A DNA stretch of 64,000 bases from Rotaria macrura (lineage: Eukaryota > Rotifera > Eurotatoria > Philodinida > Philodinidae): positions 333,831 to 397,830 of the forward strand of contig OENT01000016.1 in the NCBI GenBank assembly GCA_900239685.1, in the 5' to 3' direction. Below the pieces are notes generated by a model that saw nothing but the letters and a program-made list of their open reading frames with translations, made no database searches and was not told the DNA's origin. Below, piece after piece: positions 25,855 through 39,191 of this stretch. The translations under genes were made by a program, and so were the position numbers. Positions within the stretch are counted from its first letter, which is position 1. The number at the start of each line of letters is the position of its first letter.

Positions 25855-28800
25855 GAAATTGAGTATTAAAATAATATTCAGAATATAAAAATATGTATTT
25901 AAAACTAAAAGATTATGAGTTAAGAAACAGAAAAATATAATAAAGGCTAAAATCGTAAAGAACTCAATTTATGCAGACTGACTATGTCTTGCTTCACATT
26001 GCATCATCTTTGTTACTATTCTATCATTACGAAAGTTTCTCTACTTAACGAGTATTATATGAATGCATGTCAACACGCACGCCTATGAGAGATCGGCGAA
26101 GCAGAGAAAGAAAAGAAAGACAAATAAACCCAGGAGGTTTCTCACATAGCTCACCATTGAAATTTTTTATTTTGTTATATTTCAGGAATTTACAATCCAA
26201 AACAATTAGTACAATTATGTAACTGTAGAGAACTGATTTAAAAAAAGAAATACATCATGGATAAGATCGAATTTTTGCTGATTCTTCGTATTATCAGATG
26301 ACTGGTTTTCTTCATCGTATAGAGATTCAATCTAAGACGATGAGACTTTCAAAATCGAAAAAAATTAAAAAATTTTCTTAGATTTTTTGCTACGCTCTTA
26401 TACTTGCAGAAATTAGTGCAAGTTCAAACAACAATCTTTTGAAAAAACTAGCACATTTTATCTCTAGTGAAGAATGTTCGAACAGAAATATCATTTAGAT
26501 TTTATAAAGAATTAATGTTTATTCATTGTTAACAAAAGAAATAAGAACGAATACCCTCTTGTAAAAATCTTCTAGTGAACTTATTATTAAGTTCCAAAGT
26601 TAGTTCGATTTGAATCAAGATCTTCGCTAGAATCATGAGATGACACAATGAGAGAAATAGTGTCGTTGTAAAAGATAGAATTTCTGAAAATTTTCGTATA
26701 AATATAATTACTCGATATCGGCAAGGCCACGGATCAGCGCTCTTGTACAGGGGATGTTTAAAATTGAAAATTAAGAGAAACCGTCTCGAAAATCGAAAGT
26801 GTGTTACCAACAGTTTATCAGACTTCATGAAAACTATAAGTGGAGGGATATACCCTCCAGTTTTTGCCCCGATACATGCTGCAATAAAAACCTATCGAGT
26901 AATTTCATCCAAAAGGTGCAGCTTTTTGATGTTGTTAGATTTTGTTTTCCTCCAAAAACTAGTCGGAAGATAATTATGAGATTTTATTGTAAGAATAAAA
27001 CGAACATACTGTAAAGATAAGACTGTTTGCATGGTACTCATGTATCAGAAAAGAAGACCAGTTTTATCTTTATGGTTTGAAATGGTAAGTCATCAAACCT
27101 CCCCTGTATAAATGAGCGAAAATGTGGAATTCCATAACAAAATGAAATTCCGTAACGAGCGATATTTTAAGCTTTTTTTATTTGATGAAGTGGATCAGAA
27201 GAGACCTGATATTCTAACAGGTTGTTGGAAGCGCAACAACTTTTGAATGCCACCTTAATTTGAACTCTTCGTTCTTTCATATAAAACTGATATCCTCTTA
27301 GTCACTCCAAAAAAAGATTAAATTTGTTTGAAATTCCTTAACGGTTACTTTTTGTGATATGACTCTGTTACAGTAAAAGAGAAATGAATGAAATCTTTAT
27401 TGGTGATAGATCTAAACAAGCTCTATTTCTGATAAAAATTTCCGAAAGTTTGCTCGTTTTACAAAGCAGTTGCAAAGGCTACAATCTCAAAAAATGAAAT
27501 TCCGTAACCCTTGACCATGCCGATATACGTCTGTAGAGTGTGTGTGAACTAATCGTAAATAAGGTTATCGTTAACTTAGTTTTGGATTCCTTTCATGCTA
27601 CACAATACTGAGTTCTCATTTATATCATGATTTTCGTAGCTGATAGTGCTACTGATTAGATGTATTTCATATTATGACATCGAAGTATTCAAATACATTA
27701 GTTTTCAGGTCCTTAACAACTTGGCTGTCGCTGAATGTGTACCGAGAGTGAAAATAATATTTTAGAATTCTCCCAGAGAGTGAACGTTCAATCATGAAAA
27801 TGATGGATTCATGCAGGTTTTGAGGTGGTAGACATGATAGACCAAACATGCTTCCACAAAAGGAGACATCGTTGAGGGTAATACGATGTATAGTTCACTT
27901 TTTATTCCAGTGTTTCCAAAAAAGTATGAACCTACGAGGAATTCGAACTTCCATGTCGAATTTTGGATTTGCTACAAGATGATAATAAAAATAAAACGGC
28001 CCATCATCTAAATTTTACGAAAGTCAGATATTGCCGGAAAATATTTTCTCTGCAAACATGCATATTGAAAGCATGTGTAGCATATTACACTAAATGAGGG
28101 CATCTTTGAAGAAAAAAAGAGACAGGAAACCTACAAACACTCGATAGATACCTAGCTGAATCTATTATAAAATAAGGTTGTACTTACATTAACAGTCAAA
28201 GTTCAGTTCGTATTCCACAGCCTTCGATTTCAAAGTCAAAAGTACTCCCCGCACAAAGAAAATAACAGACTGTATAAAACCGATCCTGGTTTTTATTTGT
28301 GCAAGGAGAGATCATAAAGTTATTCCAACACTTATCTTTCGTGTGGTTGAAAATCACTTGGCATTCAAGGATATGAAAAGTAACATGTTCCGTTTTTAAC
28401 ATAACGCTATAATATAAAATCTAGTTACACAATATATTAAATAGATTAAGAGCGCACGATTGAAATAAAACTTGTTCACTGCACTATAAATCTTAGAAAA
28501 CTATAGAGTACATGATGGATTCTTAGCAATGATAATATTGCTCAATAATTGAGTGTAAAACTTACAAGTTTTGAAAGAAATATTCTAGAGTTTTATCATT
28601 AATGCATTGATTGAGAATCAAAAATAAGACGATGATCAGTTCTATTGATCAAACTTCATAACTATGAATCTATTAACATATCCGATGAAAAACAAAATTT
28701 AAAGTAGACGAAAAATGATAAATATGTACCTTGGCATAGAAATCAAACAAGAATATTTTGATTAATTTCTCTGAATTTTTAAATGAATGAATTTTATACG

Positions 28801-29940
28801 TGTATAAAATTGATTTTAATTTTTATCGTTCACATAAATTTCGATACTTTATTTTATAAATATTTTTCGTTTGCTAATATCGTTCGATTATGATTATTCA
28901 CTAATAGTATAACGAATAGAAAAACGATCTATTATATAAAATCAAGTTACATATAATGAAAAATTCATTCAAGAATATAAATTTCTACTAATAAAGGTGA
29001 TACAGATTTAGCACCAATAAAATGTCTAGAAGTTGATAAAAATTGGGCATCGCATTTTGAATTTTTCTCAGTGATAAATTTTCCATGAAAAGAAACAACG
29101 ATGTAACCACGAAGGTTTTCGTACAGGTAGATTTCGTTCGTGCATATAATAACAAATGAATGAAACGAACGACTATGATTTGTATGGATTTTTCACACGA
29201 GCGAACAAACAATAGGAACATTCGAATGGAAAGACAAAAACCGATTATTCGATTAGCCGGTAAAAATTTCATTGACAATCGCCGTCATCGATCAAGTGTA
29301 TAAAATACTTTTTTCATAGGTGTCGCTAGATTCAGGGCACATATGACAAGTAAGATATCGTAACTCATTGATATTTTTGTATTCATATATTGATGAGAGA
29401 CGAATTATTTCATTTTTCTAATAGTTTATTTATGACATTATTAATTTTTTCCAAATTCTAAAGGCATACATCAATTAAATAAACAACGAAAAGCAGTCAT
29501 TTTCAAATTGATGCGTCTACTTATAGTTAAATAATATCAGCAAATACCAGTATTTTTCATTCGTGTTCTTTTGCTCAAGTATGGTAGAAAAATTTATAAA
29601 ACCTATCTTCTCACATTATTTCTACGACTGCTCATAGAAAAGAAGCACTATTTTTGTACTTGAAATCATTTTTCAGTAGTATAAACTATTTACTTCACAA
29701 TTCAGATGTATTTCATAGAAATACAAGCTAGATGGAAGTATTCGAGCGAACTTGTGTATTTCTCAATATCGAGAACTGCAAACAATTTAGATATTATCTC
29801 ATGCAATCATTCGTTTTTATTGCTAATCAAGAAAACGACTTAATGAATTCAATATGAATGCAGAATAGAATAGTAAAACTGTATTTGTCGATTTGCAAGT
29901 TAATAATGAGATATCAGTTTATTTATTGAAAAACTGACTA
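25855..29940. other. Long gene-poor stretch right of GTPBP2
   Basis: About 4.1 kb, AT-rich. Apart from the inverted-repeat element at 26738-27118 and dispersed copies of GAAATTCCGTAAC (near 27148 and 27494, with a variant near 27330), I see nothing. None of the open frames resembles a known protein. Confidence 0.4.
26738..27118. mobile_element. ~380-bp element with imperfect TACAGGGGA terminal inverted repeats
   Basis: The left end reads CGCTCTTGTACAGGGGATG and the reverse complement of the right end reads CGCTCATTTATACAGGGGAG, an imperfect inverted repeat of about 24 bp. A shorter internal palindrome (GGAGGGATATACCCTCC) lies near 26842. No transposase is encoded. Likely a degenerate MITE. 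Confidence 0.4.
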
Positions 29941-29950
29941 GTTGTTTTTT

Positions 29951-30521
29951 TATATTCAAGTGCCAGGTTATTACGGCCAGACAGTGTCCATTCGTTTTCA
30001 TAGACGCTGCAATATTGAATGATGGATGCAAAATTCTCCTAGTGAAACGTATTCATGATCTAAAGTGGCGACTTTTGAAAGAAAGTGAAACTTACACTTT
30101 TTATCAACTACGGACTCCTAGCCATGGTCAATTTATTGGTATTGATCGTCAGGAATTGATCGATCGTTCTCAATTGAATTCAGTATGATTGAAAGGTTTT
30201 CTCTATGAAGATTTCAAATTTAATTCTCTACTTTGCATCCAATCAGTTGTTCAATAATTGAGATATCTATTAGCTTCAATTTATTGCTCCATCTTCAATG
30301 AATATCGTAAAAGAATCAGTTTTCTTGTTGAAGATTCACCAAACACAATTTCATGCAACTATGGGAATATCGAGTTATTATTGAAATGTAAAAACATCCA
30401 GTTTCCTTTACAAATCGAATATCAAAACTGTAAAGATATTACTGGTATCATGATCGAATCATGCGAAGCAAAATATCGGTGCTGTTTTAAATATTGTTGG
30501 TCGACGTTCGTTCATGTTTGA
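29951..30521 (+). pseudogene. Possible coding fragment, unrecognised
   Basis: Two adjacent stretches read like protein. The first (about 29963-30187) follows an acceptor-like TATTCAAG and contains DAAILNDGCKILLVKR, which recalls the N-terminal strand of a NUDIX fold, but no NUDIX box follows. The second (about 30272-30521) is Cys-rich (eight Cys in about 60 residues) and ends at a stop. I could not join them with an in-phase splice that I trust, nor find a start codon. It may be a decayed gene or chance. Confidence 0.2.
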
Positions 30522-33500
30522 CAAGTTTCAAAAGAAATCCTATAATTTAGTTTAAATAATTAAGAAGAAATTATGAGAATAGCATTTTTTGCTATCAGAT
30601 ATACCGCGTATTGCAATCGATTTGACGTCCTAAGTTATTCATAAATTTTTCTAATGAGACCAACTGCAGTAGAGTTGGTATAGGTAAATCGAAATTTGTA
30701 AACGGTTTTTGTTGGCAATAATGTTCATTATATTGAGAAAATCAATTCTGTTCTGTTAGAACACAATAATGTCATCATCTCCAGCGAACTGACCGTGATT
30801 GTTTGGTAAAAGCGTCATTAAACAGTCCTCGTCAGAGTAACTGACAATTTTTTTTGTGCAATGATTATCATAATTAAAATATTCAAGCATCTGTTTTCTA
30901 CTCTGACACAGTGACAAAAATTTTCTTCATATAATCGGTAACAAGCAGAGTCTATCTAATGATAGACTGCGTCTATTTTATGAAAAGCTAAGTGAGCTTT
31001 TGATTAATTGAAAAAGATTGTCGTCATCGTTTGGACATATCAATCTCATGTAGTTCATGCAATAAGATAATCAATTTTGTTGTATCAAACCTCAGGATCT
31101 TTAGATAGATATATTGGCAAGTGTCTATGATTGTTCAGGACGAAACTGCCCAATATGATGCTATAAAACGTCTGAAGTGTCGGAATCCCGGTACTTCGAC
31201 GAGGATCGCGGACATTCTGACATCTGATGACTTCCTATTGGAATCCCATATCCAGGATTCTGACATTTTCCAACAGATTTCTATCGCATCCAATAGTTTC
31301 ACAATAGGATCTAACGGAGTTCACCAATCGTATTAGCAGTCCGGAGTCGTCTATAGAATTTTATGTCAAATTTTTCAGTCCTGAAACTTCTCTTCATTAT
31401 TCATCATATGATTGTTGTAATCTTCACAAATAATATCAATGTGAATGCCAATATGATATTTTACTATTTTTTTATTATCTTTTTCGCGCTTTGCAGACAC
31501 ATTCACAAAACAAATTTATTTTCTTTATAAGACCCTTTACTTTCATAAAATGGAATCAAGAGAAGTTGGTCACTATTAACAAGCATATATTTCCTGAGGG
31601 ACAAAAAAAACTTAGCAAGCATTTCCATTCCAACACAACACAATAAAATAGTATATGCAGCGATTGAATAAAAATCTGAAGAAGCTCTTCAGACCCAAGT
31701 TCCAAAGTATGATTTCAAACAGCTATCATCCGTACTCTCTCATAAATTTCTTTAATACTCATTACAACATGAATCAACCTATATTGAACTTTCGTTTTTC
31801 CCCCTCGTACTCCATAAATTACTGCCAAGATAATTCAACAACTTGTTTCTCTTGATCGACGCAATCAGTAGCAATTTAATTTTTTGCAGAAGAATAATAC
31901 TCACTCGACGTTCCGTTGTAGTGAAATTAATTTACTCTAACTTGTGTAAATCATCCTACAGTTTTCATCACAGTTGTTTACAATAAAAGATTTTCATGGA
32001 TTACACATTTATTATGTTTCCAAAGAAAGACGAAAACTAAATCTTTATATTAATGATACACAGATTTTATTTAGATGGAAATAGTTCTACAAATAGTTGC
32101 TAATAGCTTATATTTTCTTGATATTTTTATGATTATTGTATTCGTTCCAAGATGAAAAGAAAACCATTTCTTTATGTTAACAGAAAGAAAAAAAAATCTT
32201 TATTTAGCGCAGTTCTTTTTTTTTGCAAGTCCTCGATTTTCATTTATTTACTTAGATATAAACTTATTTACTGCTTATATTTTTATACATAAACATTGGT
32301 AAAAATGTTCTCTAATAAACTGCTAATTTGCATTGCTATTAGCTATTCGTTTCGTTCACTTTCTGTTTCTCTTGCTTCGATGAAGCCCATGTGAATTCTT
32401 AAAAACAATGAAAAAGTACACTAGTCATATCATAATGAATACGCTGTTTTTTAACATACACTTTTCGTTCGATGATCGTTATTCAACGAATTGTAGAGAG
32501 TCGGTGAAATACAGGTGCAAAAACATCACCTTTCATCAAAACTACGATATTTGTTTTTGTCAATCTCGAACTTCACAAGTAATTGAAGCTTGAAACATAT
32601 ACACGTTTGCAATACAGCTCCTTTCATTTCTTGCTTCTTTCGTTTTGTGTTACATAACTGCGTTCCCGTACGACTAGTCTACTCAAGTAGGAAGTAGAAG
32701 CATAATGGGTTGACTTTTCGTGTTACAAGAAGTTTTCTACTTCAATAATGCTTTCACTATACTGTATCGATAGGTAATGTTTCAAGTATTTCGATTCATG
32801 GGTATAATATAGAATGTAGAAAAATGTGGGTACGCAGTACCCTATATAATCTCAGTTGAGATTTTATGTCAGTTATATTAATGTTTTGAAACTTGCTCAC
32901 ATCAATAGCAGGCCATAATAGATGATATAATTGATGACATGCATGAAAGATTCCTAATATCATATCAAACTGGAAGAAAAACTTTTGACAAACTTATTGG
33001 TCTATTTCAAATCTATGTGTTCGAAGACAATTTGAAATGATATTTTTTGCTTCGAAAGATTGAGCGACTTCTTAATTAGAATGCTGATATTTAATATAAT
33101 TGTTCGAACTGCTTCACGAAAAAAACTTTCTCTTGAATATCGCACAACTACTCAATCGTGCGCCAGGATAAGACGAGTTTAATGTCGATTACTTCTATTT
33201 ATCTGTGTCTCGTATTCATCACGCCAAGTTGCAAACACTATAAGTTCGAAGCTAATAATAATGACTATAAATAATCGATAAGTACTGCCTGTTTTCCATT
33301 GCAGCATCACTATGAGTGAAGAACAGTTCTATGAAAAAAATCACAATACGAGAAGCTGGTTTACAAAAAGTTATTAAAAAAGTATTTCACCCCTGTTCTC
33401 TCGTCGGCTATTATGATTTAATCCCATTCTTTATTGTCTGGACCAAAATCACAAATCTTCTTGTGAGTTTCTTATTCTAGTTTTTATTTGTTATTAATAC

Positions 33501-34310
33501 AGAATTGATTGTTTTTTAATAATAAGTCAACCGACAATATTTACTAATAACCTGGTAAAAACATATGATTGCAAGTTGACATCATTGTTGACCCAACTGT
33601 CTCGAAAACTTAATAGAATAAATAATGCTTGTTTGTTATGCATATTGAATACTAAACCATGCGAGTAGTTATTTGATAAAAATTTGAAATCATAAGTCAT
33701 CGACAATTTCGTTGATTCTCATGCCGAAATCGCTTCTGGTTCAATGATGAACGAAATCACTCTTGTCGCGAATCAATTCGCGAATACTTTTATTATGGTG
33801 CTAATTGAAAGCTGAGAGAGATCAGTCAAATCTCAATGAATGATAAATAATGGCTGTATTATTTAAATCATAGGCAGGGATCCTTTTTGTAGAATTTTCC
33901 ATTAATATGAATGTATTAGTACAAATATCAGACCCTTGTCAGTCAGTGGAACACTAAATTATATTATTTATTAATTTCGCTTCATTCATTAAGACTTGAC
34001 GACACAAATCATGACTGAGCATTGACATGTGAAAAGTATTCTTGCGTTCCAATTAGATATTACAGTAATTAACTTCTCACCATTAAATTTTTCACATTTT
34101 TCTTTTCGAAATGGAGGCAAACCACAGTCAGTAAAGAAAAAGAACCAGCAATTTATCCTACGAAAACTACTTCCTCTCCAAGGCTTCATAGCTCTATGAT
34201 TCATATAATGAAGCAGAGTAAAAAAACAACACCGACTTTCGCTCGATAGAGGGGTTTGCTGCATAAAGACTTACAGTTTAGAAACAAGCAGCGTCACCCA
34301 CAATATCACA
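30522..34310. other. Gene-poor region left of the protease cluster
   Basis: About 3.8 kb. No recognisable coding sequence. A slightly more GC-balanced block at about 31110-31345, with repeated CATCTGA/GGAATCC-like words, may be remnant transposon sequence. Confidence 0.35.
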
Positions 34311-34360
34311 GGCATTTTGAGAATTGCTGAAAATAACGAAGCAAAAATTTGATTCGAACT

Positions 34361-35683
34361 ATGCAAGTAAAACAACGTATGCATCTAGCACCAATTCTCA
34401 TACTTATTCTACTCAGCTTTGTAAAATTGAGTTATCAAACTTCATATAAATGCAATGCAAGCGTGTCGTGCGGCTGTTCCAAGAACTCAGCTGTGGTAAC
34501 TAAGATTGTTGGAGGAGAAACAGCAGGTCCAACTACCTGGGGTTGGGCTGTCTCCCTCTCTATTGCTAATACATATCTTTGTGGTGGATCAATCATATCC
34601 AGTTCATGGGTGATAACTGCCGGTCATTGTGCACAAGGTTTCTCACCATCCGACTATATTATTTATGCTGGATCAAATAGATTATTCTCTGGTAGTCAAA
34701 CTCTAACCGTCTCACAGATTATTTTACATCCGAGCTTCGATATGGATACTCTTGACAATGATATAGCCTTACTGAAGCTTACTACTCCGTTGAAAATGAG
34801 TGATCCTAATGTTAGTTCCATTTGTCTACCATCGGTTAGTCAGGCTACTCTGACAGCTGGCGAGTGGCCCCCCGCTGGAACAACCGTAAGTAGACTTTCC
34901 TTGATACCATACATTTAAGTTTTTCAAATCTAGGTGGTTCTAGATATTCAAATATGACTGCGGTCAAAGATTCTAATGATTAAAGTATCATGAGTGAGAA
35001 ATAAGCGTCATAAATGAATGATTTTACGCCGTTGGATGGGGTACACTGAGTGAAGGTGGAACGTTACCGTCAAACCTCCAGCAAGTAACTTTGGAAACTG
35101 TCAATTATCAAGCCTCGACGTGTACTCCAGTGTTAACGAATTGGACTGTGCAATTGTGTGCTGGGGTATCTGGTGGCGGGAAAGGTTGGCTTATTTCATT
35201 TGCATGTTTCATTATTCTTTAATTATATTTATACCTTCACTTTTATTAGATACATGCCAAGGTGACTCTGGTGGACCTCTGATGTTTTTCAGTAGCAGTA
35301 AACAATGGGTATTAGTCGGTTTGACAAGTGGAGGTATTGGATGCGCAGAAGCGAATTATTCAGGTCTATATACCAGAGTAGCAACCTTTACAGACTGGAT
35401 AAACTCGGTAACAGATGGTTCTGTATACACAATCTATTCGACCCCGTCCACGAGTACACAAGAATCTATACAGACATCTACAAACGGAATACTGGCGAAT
35501 ACAACTATTTCAACCAGAGCAACGAGTACAGTAGCGATAAATAGTAGTAAACCCTCGCAGAGTACAATGACGATAGATACTACAGTGTCTTATATTCATT
35601 TATCTGCGAGTACAATGGGAGCGTCTCTTTTTAATGTTTCGTTTCTTGCAATGATCGTTGTGTGTGGAGTAGTTTTCTATTAA
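34361..35683 (+). pseudogene. Trypsin-like serine protease 1, exon 2 interrupted by an 88-bp insertion
   Basis: Secreted or surface S1A peptidase. Exon 1 (34361-34885, 175 residues) has a signal peptide, a short propeptide with CGCS, the activation site TK|IVGG, catalytic His89 (TAGHC) and Asp134 (DNDIALL). Exon 3 (35250-35683) carries Asp-189-equivalent and Ser in DTCQGDSGG, then a Ser/Thr-rich tail and a hydrophobic C-terminus ([12 protein letters not shown]), suiting a GPI or membrane anchor. Exon 2 should be 163 nt like its paralogues. Here the acceptor and first five bases (34934-34938) are separated from the rest (35027-35184) by 88 bp that shift the frame and hold stops. Every alternative AG I tried inside the insertion also meets a stop or the wrong phase. 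The core is identical to protease 2. Either the gene is dead, or the insertion is an assembly or allelic artefact. Confidence 0.7.
34939..35026. other. 88-bp insertion in protease 1 exon 2
   Basis: Removing these 88 bases restores GTG GTC GCC GTT GGA TGG, the conserved VVAVGW start of exon 2. The insertion begins TCTAGATATTC, ends GATTTTA, has no terminal repeats I can see and no obvious target duplication. In protease 2 the same position is a single N (39770). Confidence 0.8.
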
Positions 35684-38600
35684 ACAGAGGTTTGCAATTC
35701 CTATGACACCTAAATACTACAAGTTATTTCTTATTTAAATCTGTAAAATGATGTATGCGTGACAATTACCAGAGCATCCCTGCTTGTTTTAGGAATCACA
35801 TGTACCGATTAAAAGATTAATAGAAATCATTTAAAAAGTAGTTGAAATCCATCAAAACCATCAACTCAACATTTGACTTATGTTTCTATAGCTAATTGTG
35901 ATAGACTGATAAGTGATGTAACAATCTTCAACAAAACTTTCTATTTAATGTCAGATAGGATCAGAGCCACATGTATAAAATTTTAATAAAAAGCAATGAG
36001 TAAAGGATATATTATTTCGTTTGTGTTTCACAAATGTATTTTGCCCGAGGGGTTAAGATTAGATTGGAATACGGTTAGTGTTGTGATCGATTTGTGAGGC
36101 ATTGGAAAAATCCAGCTTCAAGAAGCACTGTCGTAAACAACCATTTCAGTTAATTTTTTCGCCGTTTGTTATGCTCCGTATTATAACCGTTTTACAACGT
36201 GCCGCAGATGACTGTGAGTAGAGGGATACTCGATATTTTCGACGATACTGTGGCTAAAATTAGCCGGTTACGACACCGAAAAATACGACCGTAACATGGT
36301 GCATGCCACAACGTTAAATTACTACTGTTTACGGCGATTGACCGTCGTAACTGATATTATATTTTATCATGAATGTCCGCGTACTGCCTTATCTGGTCGT
36401 CAAAATGCTCATCCCTCGTAATATTTGATGGGAGTGCAAAGTATCCCCATGAAAAACGTTTCCTAAAAGGGGGAACGTATGAACATGTTGTTTTATCACT
36501 TTCCATGCTCTCGCTAGAGTCTAAACGTATATTTTCAAACTCATCGATGCGTATTTGTTTCTCTAAGGTCTATCAACGGCTTTTCTGACACTTTATTCTC
36601 AACGATGCGTGCTACACATATACGGCGCGTTTTTTCTTTAATTCTACTTCTATTTGTTTTGCTTATCGTACTCTTACTTCTGTAGGTCCATTTAAGACTT
36701 TAAACGGATCGATGTATGGATAAGGGTATTGTTAGATATATCTTTACCCGTTTTTGCTATTTACTTCTCCAGGTGAACTTTCATCCACTGTAGCTTATAT
36801 CAATAGTCCCGTACCTATATGTACTTTTAGCCGTGTTAACTTATATGTGTTCTCTTATTCTTATAGCCTTATATCTTTACCCGGAATCATACAGTCATAT
36901 ATCTGTATCCTCATGCATCCTGTTATGATTATGATTAATACTCAAGAGGAGGTATAAGGCTGCAAAAGGTCGTATGCGCTCCAGTGTTGCAACTAGTAAT
37001 GGTAACCAGCTGATTCGTTCCGTTTTCTGAGAACTTAAAGTCTGAGAGAATCAGTTTTTCTTAGACTGACCATTCGAGACTTTTTTAATATTTTTTTGTT
37101 CATTCTTTAGCAAAAGAGATCATCAAAGTCTTCAGTTTTGCACAGTAAGCTAGTTTAAATGATATTCAGAACGAGTTCAACGAAAACGTATTACGTAGTG
37201 TGTTAGTGTTAAGTCAACATTAATCAAAATAAACTTTGTATATTATATCAATTCACTTCTTTATCGAATTCCACGGTAGAAGAAAGGATAGAATTAAGGT
37301 TCTTCATTTAAAGTATTACATATTGACTCCTATTGTGGGTTTTTATACTACGTTCACCTGTTACCTTTGTGCTCTATAGCTTTGTATCTGCTTCCAGTTA
37401 ACTATCAAAGTGAGACAAGAAAATGCTAGTACCAGCATATTTTATTTAATGTTACGTGAGATTATGAACCCCAAAAATTGAACTGTTCTTCAATATTTAA
37501 TTAATAGTGGAGTAATGTGAAGCATTCGGTCTCTATGAATGGATAGTCGTAATGAAATTGTATGATATAAACAGGAAGTAACAATTCTCCGATAGACTTT
37601 AGTGCAAGAATCTGTCTAACAAACAATTTACAAAGAATAGCTTTAGCTCAGCCTCTCAGCACACAGAAGTGATTAGTCTTTGCTCTTATATTTTACAGAA
37701 ACTCAATTATCTAGATCGCACTGCACCCCGAAAGAGAAAGTCAGTATGCTAGACAAAACTATCAAGTCATTTTTGACATCGAAACCTCTATCGTCCAACT
37801 GAAAGAGTACCAACCGACAGTTTTTCCACGAGATTAAGTGCTAGCTTTGAAAACGAGATCAAGTTTCTAACCATATTCTTTCGTGTGTATTCATAACCAT
37901 GTTTCAGGAATGCTCTTTAGTAACGGAAGAGAAGTCAGAAGTAATTTATGTAATGATTCATTGTTATGCATGACTCATATAAAATAAAAACTCAACCATG
38001 ACTCATGCCGATCTATCGAACAGTATCGATGCCGGTATAAGAAAACCCCTACTAATTGCAACACTGATCAATTCCTTGTACGACCATAAACAGTCGCATT
38101 TCAGGGATTTACATAGTCCAGCATTATTCTTGTACGCGGATAAATACGAATTAAAACCGAAGTTGGCTACAGATTCTGTATAGAAGGAGCGAAAAACGAT
38201 GGTTTTTTCATTATAACACTATATTTTTCCAAATACGTTCGTTCATGACCTTTGTCTAGCCGACATGAGAGCTCTGTAAGCCTCTCCCCCAAAATATCCA
38301 CTTCTTCTAAAGAACTTGAAATCGAGTTTTTATTAAAAATAAAGATTCCCTCATAATCTCTTCTTTTGGAATATATACACTTTTTTCAAATCGATTAAGT
38401 TTTGACAGACGTATTGAGGAAATGCCAACAGGTTTACTACAAAGTTTCTCTAGATATTAGGACTCCTGGTAAAATCGATCGTCTGTTTGGGTGACTATTG
38501 ATTTATATATAACCCACACCTAGATCCACAACCAAACCCTTTTCACGTTATATTCCAATGCAGACCAATCGATCACCATTGCGATCGTAGCTGTATCGAG

Positions 38601-39130
38601 TATCAGCCCTAAACGTTCGAAGCATATCAAAACTCAACACATCAAAATACATGCTTTGCCACTATTTTGTTGCGTACTATGCGCTTTCTTCCCTTTCAAA
38701 TATTTGATTGATTTCTTCTATAGAAACAACTTTACGTCGTCATACAAACTTTCCAATGTAAACTCACTGATGTCATTTCACTGTTCCTTTTTGTTTTTCA
38801 GGTAAAATAATATGACATGTGCACAATTCAACGTATGACGAAAACTCGCTTCGTTACAGTCTTTATGAAATCATCCATTAAGTACGGCATTCTTTGCCTT
38901 TTCAAACTCTGTCCATTTTTCTTACTCAGAAAAGCGAAGTGATTCAAAGTAAAACATACTTAAGTCAACATAAAAATCATGAAAACAACTCGCCTAAAAG
39001 CACCACACCACTTGAATATTCATTATTCCGCACAAAATAAATACAGACAACGCAAATGCCCACACTTTTCTGAAGCTCTACTACATAAGCTATCAAAACC
39101 TAAATTATAAAAACACAAACACTAAAGAAA
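35684..39130. other. Spacer between proteases 1 and 2
   Basis: About 3.4 kb without a recognisable gene. Around 36125-36360 is a block rich in CGTAA/TACGG words and their complements (for example TTACGACACC, TACGACCGTAAC, GTTTACGGCG), resembling the bodies of the CCCAGG-ended elements further right, though I could not define its ends. Confidence 0.4.
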
Positions 39131-39191
39131 ACATCACACAGTTACATTTCAAACGTTCCTTTGGGGATAACATAATCGGCTGACTTTAATC

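Noticed and set aside
27930-28000. tRNA-like TTCGAAT loop on the minus strand
   Set aside because: The flanking bases do not form a T stem and no acceptor or anticodon stem can be drawn.
34944-35027. Reading the 88-bp insertion as a rare AT-AC intron
   Set aside because: An AT...AC interval exists (ATATTC to TTTTAC), but removing it leaves exon 2 out of frame and the donor does not match the U12 consensus.
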